Source of the DNA: Verrucomicrobia bacterium 12-59-8
GTDB taxonomy: Bacteria; Verrucomicrobiota; Verrucomicrobiae; Verrucomicrobiales; Verrucomicrobiaceae
Assembly: GCA_002279765.1 (NCBI GenBank)
Contig: NCCR01000228.1
Location: 1 to 7,632, forward strand
Reading direction: 5' to 3'
Length of the DNA: 7,632 nucleotides
Below, piece by piece: positions 5,991 through 7,632 of this stretch. The position numbers and the translations under genes are program-made. Every line of letters starts with the position of its first letter. Within the stretch, counting starts at the first letter, position 1. A model generated the notes under the pieces. It did no database searches. It was not told the DNA's origin and worked only from the letters and a program-made list of their open reading frames with translations.

Positions 5991-7632
5991 CCGCCTGCCT
6001 GCAGGCAGTGCTCTTCCTGGCTTTGCTGATCACCAGCGCCTCCGCCGCCACGGTGCGCGCCTATCTTCAACCTGACCACGCCCATACGGGTGAGGTTGTC
6101 TCCTACGTCATCACCGTGCAGAACGGCACAGTGCAAAACGTGCCGCAACTGCGTCTGCCTTTGCAGATTGGGATGACCACCGGCATCAGAGTCTCCAGCA
6201 CCGGCCAGGCCACCCAGCTCGCCTGGAATGTTGCGGGTACAGAACCTGGTGAGTTCGTCATTCCACCGCAGGAGATACTCGTGAACGGAGAGGTGGTCAA
6301 AACCAACGAGGTGCGCCTCATTGTCACCGAATCTGCCGCTACAGTCCCGGGTTCGACGGAAGATCCCAACATCCCCCTGTTTCAAATCGAAGTCGAAAAG
6401 ACGGAAGTCTATCAGGGTGAAGTGGTCCCCATCAGCGCCATTCTGTTTGTGCCACGCAGCAGCGTGAATGTGCGCCGCGTGGGCATCATTGAAGTCAACA
6501 AGAGCGACTTTGCCATCCCCCGCTTCCCGCAGCAAAACGAAGAATCGGCCACCATCATCAATGGCGTCGGCTACTCCGTTTACACCTACCGCAGCACGCT
6601 CTCCGCCCTGCATGCAGGCGATTTGAAAGTGGGACCCGCCACCACTGAACTGTTGTTCGAAGTTTATGATGAGGACACCCAGCGCCAGTTGCGCGGCAGG
6701 CTGCCCCCCAATCTGCCCTTTGGCGTGATCATGGGTGGCACTGAGATGCGCAAGCACGTGGTCAAGAGCCAGGAAGTGAAGATCAAGGTGCTGCCGCTGC
6801 CAGCCGAGGGCAAACCCGCCCACTTCAGCGGAGCCGTCGGGGACTTCAACATCAGCGCCACCGCCACGCCCAACGAACTCGCCGTCGGCGATCCGCTGGC
6901 GGTGGACATCACCATCGACGGCTCAGGCAATTTTGAGGCGCTCAATGCCCCCAGCCTCATGCCGCCCGATGGCTGGAAAGCCTACCCGCCGCCGACTGCG
7001 GATGGCAGTGGCAGCACGGAAGCCCCCAAGCCACCGCCCGTGCTGCAGCCCAAGCCGCAGATCAGCGACATTCTGATGGAGGTGCCGGTCAAGGCCAGGT
7101 GGCTGAACACGGCTGTCGTCGCTCCACCGCTTACCACCAGCGCACGCTTCTGGGCCATCCAGTCGATCCCGGCAGCGCTTGTGATCCTTGCCACGTTGTT
7201 CACGTGGTTCCGCCGCCGCCGGGAGGAATCAACCTGCGGACTGCGGGGTGAATTGCAACTGTTGTGGCGTGGTTTGGAGGAGACGCATCTCACGGATCGT
7301 GATTTCCTGCAACGCGCCGCCCACTTCATCCACCGCAGCCAGCCGGGTGAAATTCAAAACGAGGAATTGAAGCAGATCATCCACCGCTACGAGACTCAGA
7401 GTTTCACTGCGTCTCCCGGCTCTGAACAGGCGCTCGGTTCAAACGAGCGCAGCCGCATCCTGTCCAGGCTCGCTCCGCTGTTGAAGCGCGCTGTTTTGTT
7501 CGTCGCCATGTGCGGCACGCTTTCGCTCAATGCCGCCGAGCCCGAAGCTTCCCCGGATGAAGTTTACCGGCAGGCACGCGAGGCGCTGGAGAAGCTGAAA
7601 CGAACGGGCGTCAAGCGCATCGTGATGTTGAC
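5915..7632 (+). CDS. batD: BatD-like periplasmic/membrane protein, open at right edge (possible BatE fusion)
   Basis: An uninterrupted reading frame of 572 codons with no stop before the window end. It begins with a signal peptide (long basic n-region 1-30, hydrophobic core 31-41, SASA then A45 as likely cleavage). Beta-rich Ig-like domains follow: about 46-140, 155-295 and 303-350. The stretch GDFNISATATPNELAVGDP (309-327) is a typical BatD repeat start. Then come a Pro-rich linker (356-381), a membrane helix (about 411-431) with stop-transfer RRRREE (433-438), and a cytoplasmic helical part (about 440-520). Near the end is a second basic-plus-hydrophobic segment (524-541, ending LNAAEP) and the start of a helix (SPDEVYRQAREALEK), which could open a BatE-type TPR region. 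I chose ATG 5915, 39 nt after the batB-batC stop, with no Shine-Dalgarno site. BatD is thought to work with the VWA proteins at the envelope. The third domain appears short for the family. Confidence 0.87.
   Translation, partial: MIQSFHIPTVQARSAGIASRWGIRHSACLQAVLFLALLITSASAATVRAYLQPDHAHTGEVVSYVITVQNGTVQNVPQLRLPLQIGMTTGIRVSSTGQATQLAWNVAGTEPGEFVIPPQEILVNGEVVKTNEVRLIVTESAATVPGSTEDPNIPLFQIEVEKTEVYQGEVVPISAILFVPRSSVNVRRVGIIEVNKSDFAIPRFPQQNEESATIINGVGYSVYTYRSTLSALHAGDLKVGPATTELLFEVYDEDTQRQLRGRLPPNLPFGVIMGGTEMRKHVVKSQEVKIKVLPLPAEGKPAHFSGAVGDFNISATATPNELAVGDPLAVDITIDGSGNFEALNAPSLMPPDGWKAYPPPTADGSGSTEAPKPPPVLQPKPQISDILMEVPVKARWLNTAVVAPPLTTSARFWAIQSIPAALVILATLFTWFRRRREESTCGLRGELQLLWRGLEETHLTDRDFLQRAAHFIHRSQPGEIQNEELKQIIHRYETQSFTASPGSEQALGSNERSRILSRLAPLLKRAVLFVAMCGTLSLNAAEPEASPDEVYRQAREALEKLKRTGVKRIVML
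5995..6008. repeat. 14-bp perfect palindrome in the batD signal-peptide region
   Basis: CTGCCTGCAGGCAG reads the same on both strands. It starts 5 bp after the right arm of the 5891-5990 inverted repeat and lies just before the codons for the hydrophobic core of the signal peptide. It may belong to the same repeat-like patch, or be a protein-binding site by chance. Confidence 0.5.

Noticed and set aside
5075..6823. 582-codon open frame on the - strand with many hydrophobic runs
   Set aside because: It lies antisense to batB-batC and batD, crosses their junction, and its Leu/Ala/Phe-rich runs are the complement of Lys/Gly codons in the collagen-like tract. The + strand proteins have clear family motifs.

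Overview
The window holds one nearly complete Bat/MoxR-type gene cluster on the + strand (256 to the right edge), facing away from the 5' end of an araD-like gene on the - strand (1-139). The DNA is GC-rich. The gene order is MoxR ATPase, DUF58 protein, DUF4381-type membrane protein, VWA protein (BatA), VWA+TPR protein (BatB fused to BatC) and BatD. Together with the BatB/BatC fusion and a single short DUF4381-like gene, this fits the Verrucomicrobiota (Prosthecobacter/Verrucomicrobium type) best. That placement comes from remembered family patterns, not a search, and related PVC-group bacteria are not excluded. I see no tRNA, rRNA, CRISPR array, transposase or phage gene.

Layout: 1-139, start of L-ribulose-5-phosphate 4-epimerase (-). 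140-255, divergent intergenic region with three TTGAC motifs. 256-1257, moxR. 1271-2191, DUF58. 2188-2748, DUF4381-like. 2745-3773, batA. 3779-5875, batB-batC fusion. 5876-5914, short spacer that begins a long inverted repeat. 5915 to the right edge, batD, still open at 7632. All + strand genes are tightly packed; two junctions are 4-bp ATGA overlaps, so the set very probably forms one operon.

How the genes fit together: MoxR ATPases are chaperone-like AAA+ proteins that act with VWA-domain partners. Here one ATPase is followed by a soluble DUF58 VWA-like protein, a single-pass membrane protein with a cytoplasmic tail, two membrane-anchored VWA proteins with MIDAS metal sites, a TPR module and a periplasmic beta-rich BatD. 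Similar clusters were named for Bacteroides aerotolerance and are linked in various bacteria to envelope or oxidative stress, but the molecular substrate is not established and cannot be read from this sequence.

The system is a known type. The less ordinary points are: (i) BatB and BatC are fused through what looks like a retained internal signal peptide, and batD carries a second signal-peptide-like segment near the right edge, suggesting a parallel BatD-BatE fusion; (ii) the BatC part ends in a charge-segregated collagen-like Gly-X-Y tract; (iii) the batD start lies inside a roughly 100-bp inverted repeat next to a 14-bp perfect palindrome; (iv) BatD seems to lack a conserved segment before its membrane anchor; (v) strong Shine-Dalgarno sites occur only at the two ATGA-overlap junctions within the operon.
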